From assembly GCA_963715625.1 (NCBI GenBank), contig OY970260.1, positions 1,426,001-1,490,000 of the forward strand: DNA of 64,000 bases, in the 5' to 3' direction. Within the stretch, counting starts at the first letter, position 1. Every line of letters begins with the position of its first letter. This DNA comes from VRUE01 sp963715625 (GTDB lineage: Bacteria; Actinomycetota; Thermoleophilia; Solirubrobacterales; 70-9). Made by a program: the position numbers and the translations under genes. Below the pieces are notes generated by a model that had not been told where the DNA came from, ran no database searches, and saw nothing but the letters and a program-made list of their open reading frames with translations. Positions 33,674 through 40,940 of the stretch are shown piece after piece.

Positions 33674-35557
33674 ATGTGCGGAATCTGCGGATCCACCTCC
33701 GACCCCGACCGTCTCGCCGTCTCCGCGATGTGCCGGGCGCTCCGCCATCGCGGGCCCGACGACGAGGGGACGCACCGCGGCGCCGGCGGCGAGGTGGCCC
33801 TGGGGGCGCGCCGGCTCAGCGTGATCGACCTCGCCGACGGCCACCAGCCCCGCCCCAACGAGGACGGGACGGTCTGGGCGGCCTTCAACGGGGAGATCTA
33901 CAACCACCCGGCCATCCGCGAGCGCCTCGCCGCCGCCGGCCACTCCCTGCGGGGCCGCTCGGACACCGAGGTCCTGCCCCACCTCTACGAGGACTACGGC
34001 GACGACCTGGTCCACGCGCTCGAGGGCATGTTCGCGATCGCGATCTGGGACTCGCGCCGGGGGCGGCTGCTGCTCGCCCGCGATCGCTTCGGCGAGAAGC
34101 CGCTCTTCTACTCGTGGCGGGGAGGCCGGCTTACCTTCGCCTCGGAGCTGACCGCCCTCGTCGCCGGGCTCGGCTCTGCCCCCGACCTCGACCCCGCCGC
34201 GCTCGACGCCTACCTCATGCTCGGCTACGTGCCCGGCCGTGCCGGCTCGATCCTGGAGGGCGTCCGCCAGCTCCCCCCGGCTCACCTTCTGGCCTGGGAC
34301 CGCGAGGCCGGGCGGATCGAGGAGCGGGCCTACTGGCGCCCCCCGGTCCCCGCCTCGCCGCCGCAGGAGTCGCCCCGCGAGCTCGCAGCCGAGACGGGCA
34401 GGCTGCTGGAGCGCTCGATCGAGGGCCGCCTGCTCGCCGACGTGCCGCTCGGCGTCTTCCTCAGCGGCGGCATCGACTCGACCCTGATCGCCGCCGTGGC
34501 GGCAGGCCGGTCCGCGCAGCCGCTCAAGACCTTCACGGTCGGCTACGAGGGCGCCGGGGGGGCCCGCGACGAGCGCGACGACGCACGCCGGGTCGCCGCC
34601 CTGATCGGCAGCGAGCACGGCGAGGTCTCGCTCGGCGCCGCCGAGGCCGCCTCGCTCGTCCCGTCGCTGCTGGCCGCGCTCGACCAGCCGCTCGCGGACC
34701 CGGCCGTGGTGCCCCTGCACTGCGTGGCGCGGTTCGCCAGGGAGGAGGTGACCGTCGCGATCGGGGGCGAGGGCGCCGACGAGCTCTTCGGCGGCTACCC
34801 CCGCTACGGCTGGCTGTCCCGGGCCCCGCAGGCTTGGCCCGGGAACCGCGATTCGGGCGCCGCGATCCGGGGGCTGCTGCCACGCGCCAAGCCCGCCGGC
34901 TCGCGCGCCCGCCGCGGGCTCGACCTTCTCGTCCCCCGCCCGCTCGCCGAGCGCCAGCTCGACTGGGTGGCGGCGGGGCGCCTGCAGCAGCGAGGGGAGC
35001 TCTACGGGCCCCGGCTGCGGTCGCAGGCCGGCAGCGATCGCGTCCTCCTCGCCCTGCGGGACGACCTCGCCGGCTCGGGCTGCGCCTCGGCCTCGGGGGC
35101 GCTGATGCACGTCGACCGGCTCAACTGGCTGCCCGACGACGTCCTCGCCAAGGCCGACCGCGCCGGGATGCTGGCCTCGCTGGAGCTGCGCACGCCGTAC
35201 CTGCAGCGGGAGCTGGCCGAGTTCGCGGCCGGCATCGCCCCCCGCGTCCACCTCTCCGGCGGCGGCAAGCAGCTGCTCAGGCTGCTCCTCTCCCGGCTGC
35301 TTCCCGACGCGCCGCAGCGGCGCAAGACCGCCTTCCTGCCTCCGGTCGCCTCCTGGCTGCGCGGCCCGCTGGGCTCGCTGATGGCCGATCAGATCGCCTC
35401 CGGGGCGCTCTACCGCGAGGGTTGGATCCGGGCCGACGTCGCCACCCGGATGCTCGCCGAGCACCGCCGGGGCACCGCCGATCGCAGCCGCGTCCTCTGG
35501 CCCCTGCTGGCGGCGGGCCTGTGGCTCGACCGCTTTCGTGGGGCGGGTGCGGAGTGA
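33674..35557 (+). CDS. asnB: Asparagine synthase (glutamine-hydrolysing), AsnB type
   Basis: 627 residues from the ATG at 33674, chosen because it puts the catalytic Cys at position 2 (MCGICGSTSD). The glutaminase domain has LRHRGPDDEG, WAAFNGEIYNH and ALEGMFAIAIWD. The synthetase domain has PLGVFLSGGIDSTLIAAVAA near residue 262 and IGGEGADELFGGYPRYGW. Unlike the lasso cyclase at 40.9 kb, it keeps a working glutaminase site. In polysaccharide loci such enzymes amidate uronic acids or other sugars. It is followed by two coupled glycosyltransferases. Confidence 0.9.
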   Translation: MCGICGSTSDPDRLAVSAMCRALRHRGPDDEGTHRGAGGEVALGARRLSVIDLADGHQPRPNEDGTVWAAFNGEIYNHPAIRERLAAAGHSLRGRSDTEVLPHLYEDYGDDLVHALEGMFAIAIWDSRRGRLLLARDRFGEKPLFYSWRGGRLTFASELTALVAGLGSAPDLDPAALDAYLMLGYVPGRAGSILEGVRQLPPAHLLAWDREAGRIEERAYWRPPVPASPPQESPRELAAETGRLLERSIEGRLLADVPLGVFLSGGIDSTLIAAVAAGRSAQPLKTFTVGYEGAGGARDERDDARRVAALIGSEHGEVSLGAAEAASLVPSLLAALDQPLADPAVVPLHCVARFAREEVTVAIGGEGADELFGGYPRYGWLSRAPQAWPGNRDSGAAIRGLLPRAKPAGSRARRGLDLLVPRPLAERQLDWVAAGRLQQRGELYGPRLRSQAGSDRVLLALRDDLAGSGCASASGALMHVDRLNWLPDDVLAKADRAGMLASLELRTPYLQRELAEFAAGIAPRVHLSGGGKQLLRLLLSRLLPDAPQRRKTAFLPPVASWLRGPLGSLMADQIASGALYREGWIRADVATRMLAEHRRGTADRSRVLWPLLAAGLWLDRFRGAGAE

Positions 35558-36672
35558 GACCGCTGCGCACCCTCGTCCTCACCCCGGACTTCCCCCCGGC
35601 GCGCGGCGGCATCCAGCTGCTGGTCCATCGCATCGTCGGCAACGCGCCCGGCCTGCGCTGCCGGGTGGTCGCGCTCGATGCCCCCGGCGCCGCCGGGTTC
35701 GACCGCGAGGGCGATCTCGACGTCAGGCGGGTCCCGCTGCTGCCCGGCCCGCGCCCGCTCTCGACCCTTGCCCTCAACGCGGCGGCGCCGGCGGAGGCGA
35801 TCTCGTTTCGCCCCGAGGCGGTGCTCAGCGCCCACCTGGTCACCAGCCCGGGCGCCTTTGCGGTCCGCCGCCTCCTCGGCGTCCCCGTCGTCCAGTACTT
35901 CCACGGCAAGGAGATCGGCGCCAAGCCGCGGCTGGCCCGGTTCGCCGCCCGCAGCGCCGACGCCTGCGTCGCGGTGAGCGCCTACACCAGGGAGCTGGTC
36001 GCCGGCGCGGGCGGGGCGCCGGAGAAGATCCGCCTGGTCCACCCGGGCGTCGACCTGCCCGAGCGCCGGGGGGAGGAGGAGCGGCTCTCCCGCCCGACGG
36101 TGCTGACCGTGGCCCGGATCGAGGACCGCTACAAGGGCCACGACACGATGGTCCGGGCGATGGCGCTGGTCGCCTCCCGCGTTCCCGGCGCGCAGTGGGT
36201 CGTGATCGGCGACGGCTCGCTGCGCGCGACGATCGCCGAGCTGGCCCGATCCGCGGGGCTCGGCGAGGACACGGTCAGGTTCCTCGGGCCGCTGGGCGAC
36301 CGCGAGCGCGACGCCTGGCTCGACCGGGCCCACGTCTTCGCGATGCCGAGCCGCCTGCCCGCCGCCGGCTTCGCCGGCGAGGGGTTCGGCATCGTCTACC
36401 TGGAGGCGGGCGCCCACGGCTGCCCGGTTCTCGCCGGCGGGGTCGGGGGCGCGGTCGACGCGGTGGCCGACGGAAGCACCGGGGTGCTCGTCGACCCGGC
36501 GGACCACGTCGCCGTGGCCGGCGCTCTCGTCGACCTGCTGCGGAACCCCTCGCGCCGGCGCGAGATGGGCGCGGCGGGTGCGCGGCGGGCCGAGGAGCTC
36601 TCCTGGCCGAGCGTTGCGGCACGGGTGGAAGAGCTGGTCGCCGAGCTGGCCGGTGCCGGGAGGGCGCGATGA
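35554..36672 (+). CDS. Glycosyltransferase family 4
   Basis: 372 residues, GTG overlapping the asnB stop (GTGA). It starts LRTLVLTPDFPPARGGIQLL, a GT4 N-terminal loop. The donor domain has PTVLTVARIEDRYKGHDTMV, QWVVIGDGSLRATIAELARS, VRFLGPLGDRERDAWLDRAH and FAGEGFGIVYLEAGAHGCPV with the EX7E pair. All motifs are intact. It is coupled to the next transferase through ATGA. Confidence 0.88.
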   Translation: MRPLRTLVLTPDFPPARGGIQLLVHRIVGNAPGLRCRVVALDAPGAAGFDREGDLDVRRVPLLPGPRPLSTLALNAAAPAEAISFRPEAVLSAHLVTSPGAFAVRRLLGVPVVQYFHGKEIGAKPRLARFAARSADACVAVSAYTRELVAGAGGAPEKIRLVHPGVDLPERRGEEERLSRPTVLTVARIEDRYKGHDTMVRAMALVASRVPGAQWVVIGDGSLRATIAELARSAGLGEDTVRFLGPLGDRERDAWLDRAHVFAMPSRLPAAGFAGEGFGIVYLEAGAHGCPVLAGGVGGAVDAVADGSTGVLVDPADHVAVAGALVDLLRNPSRRREMGAAGARRAEELSWPSVAARVEELVAELAGAGRAR

Positions 36673-37841
36673 GGATGCGGGTCCTCTACGTGAGCCACAC
36701 CAGCAGGGTCAGCGGCGGCGAGCTGTCCCTGCTCGGGCTGCTGGCGGCCCTGCCGGCCGGCGTGGAGGCGGCGGTTGCCGCCCCGGAGGGAGACCTCGCG
36801 GCCCGCCTGCGCGAGCGCGGCGTCGAGGCGATCCCGATCCGCGGGACCGACGGCAGCCTGCGCCTCAGCGCGACCCGGACCCCGCGGGCGATCGCCGAGA
36901 TGGCCCGGGCCTCGGTCCAGGTGCGGCGAGCGGCCTCGCTGCACGGCGCCGGCCTCGTGCACGCCAACTCGATCCGCGCCGGCCTGATCGCGCTCGGCCC
37001 GGCCAGGGTGGGCTCCCGGCCGGTGATCGTCCACGCCCGCGACTGCCTTCCCCCCGGCCCCCTCACCACACTCTCCCTGCGCTCGATCGCGCGCGCCGAC
37101 GCCCTGATCGCCAACTCCGCCCACACCCGGTCCGCCCTCGGCCCGGCAAGCGGGCGGGCCCGCGTCGTCCACAACGCGGTCGATCTCGCGCGCTTCGATC
37201 GCCTGCGGCTCACGCCCGCCGAGGCCCGGCTCCGCCTCGGGCTCCCCGCGGACGGCCCGGTCCTCGCCGTCGTCGCCCAGCTGACCCCCTGGAAGGCCCA
37301 GGACGACGCGATCCGGATCGCGGCGGAGCTGCGCCGGCGCCACCCCGGCCTGCGCCTCCTGCTCGTCGGCTCGGTGAAGTTCGACAGCGAGGCGACCCGG
37401 TACGACAACTCCGCCTACCTGGAGAGCCTGTACCGCCTGGCCGGCGAGCACGGCCTCGCCGGGCAGGTCGGCTTCCTCGGCCAGCGCGAGGACATCCCGG
37501 AGATCCTCACCGCGGTGGACCTGCTGCTCGCGCCGTCGTGGGAGGAGCCCTTCGGCAGGTCGGTGATCGAGGCGATGGCGGCCGGGGTCCCGGTGGCGGC
37601 GACCAGCGCCGGCGGCCCGGCCGAGATCGTCGAGGACGGCGTGACGGGGCTGCTGCTGGCCCCGCGCAGCCCGCGGCGCTGGGCCGACGCGATCGGGGAG
37701 CTGCTGGCGCAGCCCTCGCGCCTCGCTGCGATGGGACGCCGGGGCCGCGAGGAGGCGCACCGCAGGTTCGGCATCGAGCGCCACGTGGCCGGCGTCCTCG
37801 ACGCCTACCGCGCCGTGCTGAGCGGCGCCCCGCCGAGGTGA
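36669..37841 (+). CDS. Glycosyltransferase family 4
   Basis: 390 residues, ATG overlapping the previous stop. MRVLYVSHTSRVSGGELSLL is the acceptor-domain loop; VLAVVAQLTPWKAQDDAIRI, LRLLLVGSVKFDSEATRYDN and APSWEEPFGRSVIEAMAAGV are the donor-domain strands with the EX7E motif. It is the last gene of the asnB-GT-GT operon. Confidence 0.88.
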   Translation: MRMRVLYVSHTSRVSGGELSLLGLLAALPAGVEAAVAAPEGDLAARLRERGVEAIPIRGTDGSLRLSATRTPRAIAEMARASVQVRRAASLHGAGLVHANSIRAGLIALGPARVGSRPVIVHARDCLPPGPLTTLSLRSIARADALIANSAHTRSALGPASGRARVVHNAVDLARFDRLRLTPAEARLRLGLPADGPVLAVVAQLTPWKAQDDAIRIAAELRRRHPGLRLLLVGSVKFDSEATRYDNSAYLESLYRLAGEHGLAGQVGFLGQREDIPEILTAVDLLLAPSWEEPFGRSVIEAMAAGVPVAATSAGGPAEIVEDGVTGLLLAPRSPRRWADAIGELLAQPSRLAAMGRRGREEAHRRFGIERHVAGVLDAYRAVLSGAPPR

Positions 37842-37862
37842 CTAGGGCATCAGCAATGGATG

Positions 37863-38225
37863 CTAAGCGGCCGCAAGCTCGCCGGTCCCGGCGTCCTGAT
37901 GGGTCTCAACGCTGCTACGGCTTACCTCGAGCTCCAGATCGGTCTCGCGAAGGATGATCGCGATGACTTTTCCGATCTGCTTGTGAATCTCCGCATCGCT
38001 TGCCGCCAGCACATCGAAGCGCAGCTTGATCGAACAAGAATGCAAGTTGATAGCTATGACTGGTCCGAGAGCGATATCGGCAGCGTGCGCCTCGACTGCC
38101 TCGAAAACGTCGTCGGAGTTCGCATCGAGAACCTCCTCGGACATCGGCTCGACCATGCGGAACTCGATAACGACGTTGGCCTCGCGCTTGGCCGGTTTCT
38201 TCGCGATCTTCCTGTTCTCCGCCAT
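37863..38225 (-). CDS. Hypothetical protein
   Basis: 120 residues, ATG at 38225. A Lys-rich N-terminus (AENRKIAKKPAKREANVVIE) is followed by an alpha/beta region with VIAINLHSCSIKLRFDVLAA and DAEIHKQIGKVIAIILRETD. No domain is recognised. It looks soluble and is less GC-rich than its neighbours. It lies directly after a broken DUF1778-type antitoxin remnant, so it may belong to that accessory insertion inside the glycan locus. Confidence 0.5.
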   Translation of the reverse strand: MAENRKIAKKPAKREANVVIEFRMVEPMSEEVLDANSDDVFEAVEAHAADIALGPVIAINLHSCSIKLRFDVLAASDAEIHKQIGKVIAIILRETDLELEVSRSSVETHQDAGTGELAAA

Positions 38226-38238
38226 GCTCGCCTAGACG

Positions 38239-38415
38239 CTACTCGAAGATGCTGGGCCGCGAGAAGAGCTCTTTGAGCCCAGCCGGGATGCGGGTGGCCG
38301 GTCGAGGATCTCCACCAAGCGATCCCACGCAGCCTCGGTGAGGGCGAAGACGATGTGTCGCCGGGGACCGTCCGTAGGTTCCAGCGGAAATCTCTCGTGT
38401 GCGTGCCCATCGGAG
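38239..38415 (-). pseudogene. DUF1778-type antitoxin remnant, frameshifted
   Basis: One frame reads RHIVFALTEAAWDRLVEILD; after a one-base shift at about 38300 it continues PATRIPAGLKELFSRPSIFE and stops at 38239. The FxLxxxAWxxFxxxLxxP...LxxLxxxPSxFE pattern is the second half of TacA-like (DUF1778) antitoxins. The N-terminal RHH and the partner acetyltransferase toxin are absent. It is a small accessory remnant within the exopolysaccharide locus. Confidence 0.5.
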
Positions 38416-38444
38416 CCATCGTACGGACAACATGCACCAGCGGT

Positions 38445-38487
38445 GCGGTCGTCATTTCAACCGCTATGCGGTCGAAATGACGACCGC
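38445..38487. repeat. 43-bp palindromic repeat, copy 3
   Basis: GCGGTCGTCATTTC and GAAATGACGACCGC form the outer stem, with an inner ACCGC-TAT-GCGGT stem and a single A/C mismatch between them. It lies between the DUF1778 remnant and the end of the glycosyltransferase at 38521. Confidence 0.85.
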
Positions 38488-38520
38488 ATGACCATCGCAC
38501 CGCGATGCCCCTGCCGGGGC

Positions 38521-39630
38521 TCAGGCCAGCGCCTCGACCCGCTCGACCAGCCGGCGCTTGAAGGCCTCGCGCGAGAAGCGGTGAGCGTGGCGGGCGATCC
38601 GCTCTGGGCGGAAGCGGCCGAAGTCCGTCTCGGCGAGGACGCGGGCGAGCGCATCGGCGTCGCCGCCCGGCGCCAGCACCCCCGTCTCCCCGTCCACCAC
38701 GGTCTCCAGGGCGCCGCCGGCAGCGACCGCGACCACCGGCCGGCCGGCTGCCTGCGCCTCGACCGCGGCGATCCCGAACTCCTCGACGTTCGGCATCACG
38801 AAGGCCAGCGCCGCGGCGTAGAGCCCGGTCAGCTCGGCATCGTCGACGCGGCCGAGGAACTCCGCCCCCCCGTCGCCTCCGTAGAGGGCCTCGAGCCGGG
38901 GCCGCTCGGGCCCCTCGCCGACGACCTTGATCGGCATTCCCGCCCGGCACGCCGCCTCCAGGGCGAGCTCCACCCGCTTGTGGGGGACCAGCTCGGTGAC
39001 GACCAGGAGGCTGGGCCTCGAACGGGTGGGGCGTCCGGCCGGGGGGGAGGCGAACCGCTCCACCTCGACCGGCGGGTGGACCACCTCGGAGTCGCGGTCC
39101 CAGTGCGCCTCGATGCGTCGCCGCGTCAGCTCGGAGTTGGCCAGGTAGCGGGTCACGCGCCGCGCCGCCGAGCGGTCTGCGGCGCGGATCCCGCGCAGCG
39201 TCCCCTTCAGCGCCGGCCGCAGGGCGGGGGCGACCTCGCCGAGGGCGCGGTCGGTCTCGAACCAGGCGTAGCGGAAGGGGCTGTGGCAGTAGCAGACGTG
39301 CCGTGCCCGTTCACCCGTGCGAACCCCGTGGGCGAAGGCGCTGCTGCTCGAGACGACGAGATCGAACTCGCCCAGCGGCAGCGAGCGGACGGCCAGCGGG
39401 AAGGCCGGCAGGAGGCGGCGGAAGCTCGCCTGGCGAGCGCCGAGCCGCTGCAGGAAGGAGGTCCGCACCTCGCGACCGGCGAAGCGCCCCCGAGTCCCCT
39501 CGCGGTCGTACAGCAGGGTGTAGATCGGCGCTTCCGGCCAGCACTCGGCGATCGCCTCGAAGGTGCGCTCGGCGCCGCGCCTGACCAGCAGGTAGTCGTG
39601 GACCAGGGCGACCCTCGGGGGGGCGCTCAC
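38521..39630 (-). CDS. Glycosyltransferase family 4
   Basis: 369 residues, GTG start overlapping the regulator stop. It starts PRVALVHDYLLVRRGAERTF and has the HSPFRYAW motif (CYCHSPFRYAWFETD) typical of a mannosyltransferase-like GT4 subgroup. The donor domain shows LLVVTELVPHKRVELALEAA, IKVVGEGPERPRLEALYGGD and MPNVEEFGIAAVEAQAAGRP. It is the last gene of the lasso-cluster transcript, although its function fits the glycan locus. Confidence 0.87.
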   Translation of the reverse strand: MSAPPRVALVHDYLLVRRGAERTFEAIAECWPEAPIYTLLYDREGTRGRFAGREVRTSFLQRLGARQASFRRLLPAFPLAVRSLPLGEFDLVVSSSSAFAHGVRTGERARHVCYCHSPFRYAWFETDRALGEVAPALRPALKGTLRGIRAADRSAARRVTRYLANSELTRRRIEAHWDRDSEVVHPPVEVERFASPPAGRPTRSRPSLLVVTELVPHKRVELALEAACRAGMPIKVVGEGPERPRLEALYGGDGGAEFLGRVDDAELTGLYAAALAFVMPNVEEFGIAAVEAQAAGRPVVAVAAGGALETVVDGETGVLAPGGDADALARVLAETDFGRFRPERIARHAHRFSREAFKRRLVERVEALA

Positions 39631-40268
39631 GATTTGGTCGGGATCGTGAGGATTCCGAGCCCGGCGCCGGACTGCGGGTCGAGGATCAGGGTCGCGGCCT
39701 CGCTGCGGGAAGAGACGCCGAGCTTGGCGAAGGCCGAGGAGAGGTGGCTCTTGACCGTGCTCTCGGCCAGATACAGCTTCGAGGCTATCGCGGCGTTGGT
39801 CATCCCCATCACGACCAGCCCGAGGATCTGCTTCTCGCGGGTGGTGAGGAGCTTGGGGGCGCCGTTGGCGCCGGCCCGCGCGGGGATCGCGATCTGGCCG
39901 GCGAGAGCCGCGCCGATCGACGGGATCAGGGCCCGGTCGATCGAGGCCTCGGTCACCACCGCGTGCGCGCCGGCCTGGAGCGCTCGCCGCACGTCCCCGG
40001 CGCCGGCCTGCTCGATCACCATGATCACCACCAGCTCGGGGGAGGACCTGACCAGGTCCCGGGCCTCGGCGCAGGCCGCCGTCCCGGCGCGCCGGTAGGC
40101 GCCGATGACGACGCGGGTCTCCTCGTCGACCGCGGCGGCGAGGCGGAACCCCGCCCGGGCCAGCGCGCCCGAGATCCGCTCGGTGGGGCGCTCGCCCGAG
40201 GGCCTTATCGCCACGCTCACCCCCGTTGCCGGCTCGGAGGTGGCGGCGAGTGGGCGGACGGCGGCCAT
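39627..40268 (-). CDS. LuxR-type regulator with degenerate receiver domain
   Basis: 213 residues. The C-terminal HTH is complete: LLTTREKQILGLVVMGMTNA then AIASKLYLAESTVKSHLSSA and FAKLGVSSR. The N-terminal 135 residues look like a receiver fold (ALQAGAHAVVTEASIDRALI resembles the last helix region), but the phospho-acceptor Asp and the conserved Lys are not apparent, so control by phosphorylation is doubtful. It follows the B1 gene by one base and overlaps the next gene, so it is co-transcribed with the lasso genes and may regulate them. Confidence 0.8.
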   Translation of the reverse strand: MAAVRPLAATSEPATGVSVAIRPSGERPTERISGALARAGFRLAAAVDEETRVVIGAYRRAGTAACAEARDLVRSSPELVVIMVIEQAGAGDVRRALQAGAHAVVTEASIDRALIPSIGAALAGQIAIPARAGANGAPKLLTTREKQILGLVVMGMTNAAIASKLYLAESTVKSHLSSAFAKLGVSSRSEAATLILDPQSGAGLGILTIPTKS

Positions 40269-40269
40269 C

Positions 40270-40578
40270 TCAGGCGGGAGCGGTCTCGAGCAGGCCGCGC
40301 TCGACCAGGCCGGCGCAGAGATCGCGCAGGTCGCTCGCCACCGCCTCCAGCGGCTGGCCGAACTCGCCCGAGAGCCGGGCGGCGGCCTCGTCCAGGTGGC
40401 CGCACTCTCCCAGCACTTCGTACATGCGCCCGCCGGTTGGGTTGAGCCCGTGGTACTGGCCCGTGTTCAGGTTCAGCAGGATCATCTCCGTCGGGAAGGC
40501 CCGCGAGGCGACGTGCTGCGGGATCGCGAAGCGCACGCTCGGCACCTTCGTTTTCTGTATGACGGGATCGCTTGCCAC
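40270..40578 (-). CDS. Lasso peptide B1 protein (PqqD-like RiPP recognition element)
   Basis: 102 residues. VRFAIPQHVASRAFPTEMIL then LNLNTGQYHGLNPTGGRMYE and VLGECGHLDEAAARLSGEFG is the PqqD/RRE fold: a three-strand sheet with the conserved LNxxTGxYxGLNxxG stretch, then three helices. In lasso pathways B1 binds the precursor leader and delivers it to the B2 protease. The GTG start has an AGGAGAGG site eight bases upstream. It lies about 100 bases after the precursor gene, as expected. Confidence 0.85.
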   Translation of the reverse strand: MASDPVIQKTKVPSVRFAIPQHVASRAFPTEMILLNLNTGQYHGLNPTGGRMYEVLGECGHLDEAAARLSGEFGQPLEAVASDLRDLCAGLVERGLLETAPA

Positions 40579-40681
40579 GGGGAGCCTCTCCTGTCGAGGG
40601 AAGTGGTCGCCCGTAGAACGTCCGAGGGCCGCGCGTCCTTTCGTGGCCCGGGTGCCCGAGATCGGGCCGAAGCGGAGCGGC

Positions 40682-40843
40682 TCAGGGAGTCGAGAAGCAC
40701 CAGCCCCGGGAGTTCACCGACGTGAGGGCGTTGTTTTTCCCTTCGAAGTCTTTGGGCGCGCCGTTGCACCCTGCGGTGAGATCCTGGACCCTGCCGTAGT
40801 CGACGATCTGGGGCTTGGTGTAGGTATCGGTCTCGATCACCAT
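40682..40843 (-). CDS. Lasso peptide precursor (A protein), 53 residues
   Basis: Read directly from the minus strand: ATG at 40843 with AGGAGAACG just upstream, stop TGA at 40682-40684. The leader contains YTKPQIVDYGRVQDLT, which matches the actinobacterial lasso leader pattern Y-x-x-P-x-(L/I)-x(3)-G-x(5)-T. The penultimate leader Thr predicts cleavage after TA. The core of about 29 residues starts GCNGAPKD, so Gly1 can close on Asp8 to form an eight-residue ring. It ends GWCFSTP. Cys2 in the ring and Cys25 in the tail could make a disulfide. It lies between the cyclase and B1 genes. Confidence 0.88.
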   Translation of the reverse strand: MVIETDTYTKPQIVDYGRVQDLTAGCNGAPKDFEGKNNALTSVNSRGWCFSTP

Positions 40844-40940
40844 CGTTCTCCTCTCTCGCTCTTACAGCGAAAAGATGGCGCAAAGAGTAGTCGATGCGCC
40901 CGCCGTGTGAAGCTGAGTTAAGTCGGGGACTAGAAAGGGA

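Noticed and set aside
31973..35464. A 1163-codon minus-strand frame that seems to extend the Wzz/BY-kinase gene upstream
   Set aside because: The part beyond 33526 is antisense to asnB, which has a complete catalytic sequence from its own ATG at 33674.
33674..35557. Second lasso cyclase
   Set aside because: It has Cys2 and the full glutaminase domain, has no precursor, B1 or B2 beside it, and is coupled to glycosyltransferases, so it fits AsnB-type sugar amidation.
40270..40578. PqqD of a pyrroloquinoline quinone pathway
   Set aside because: No pqqA, pqqC or pqqE homologue is nearby, while B2, cyclase and a lasso-type leader are adjacent.
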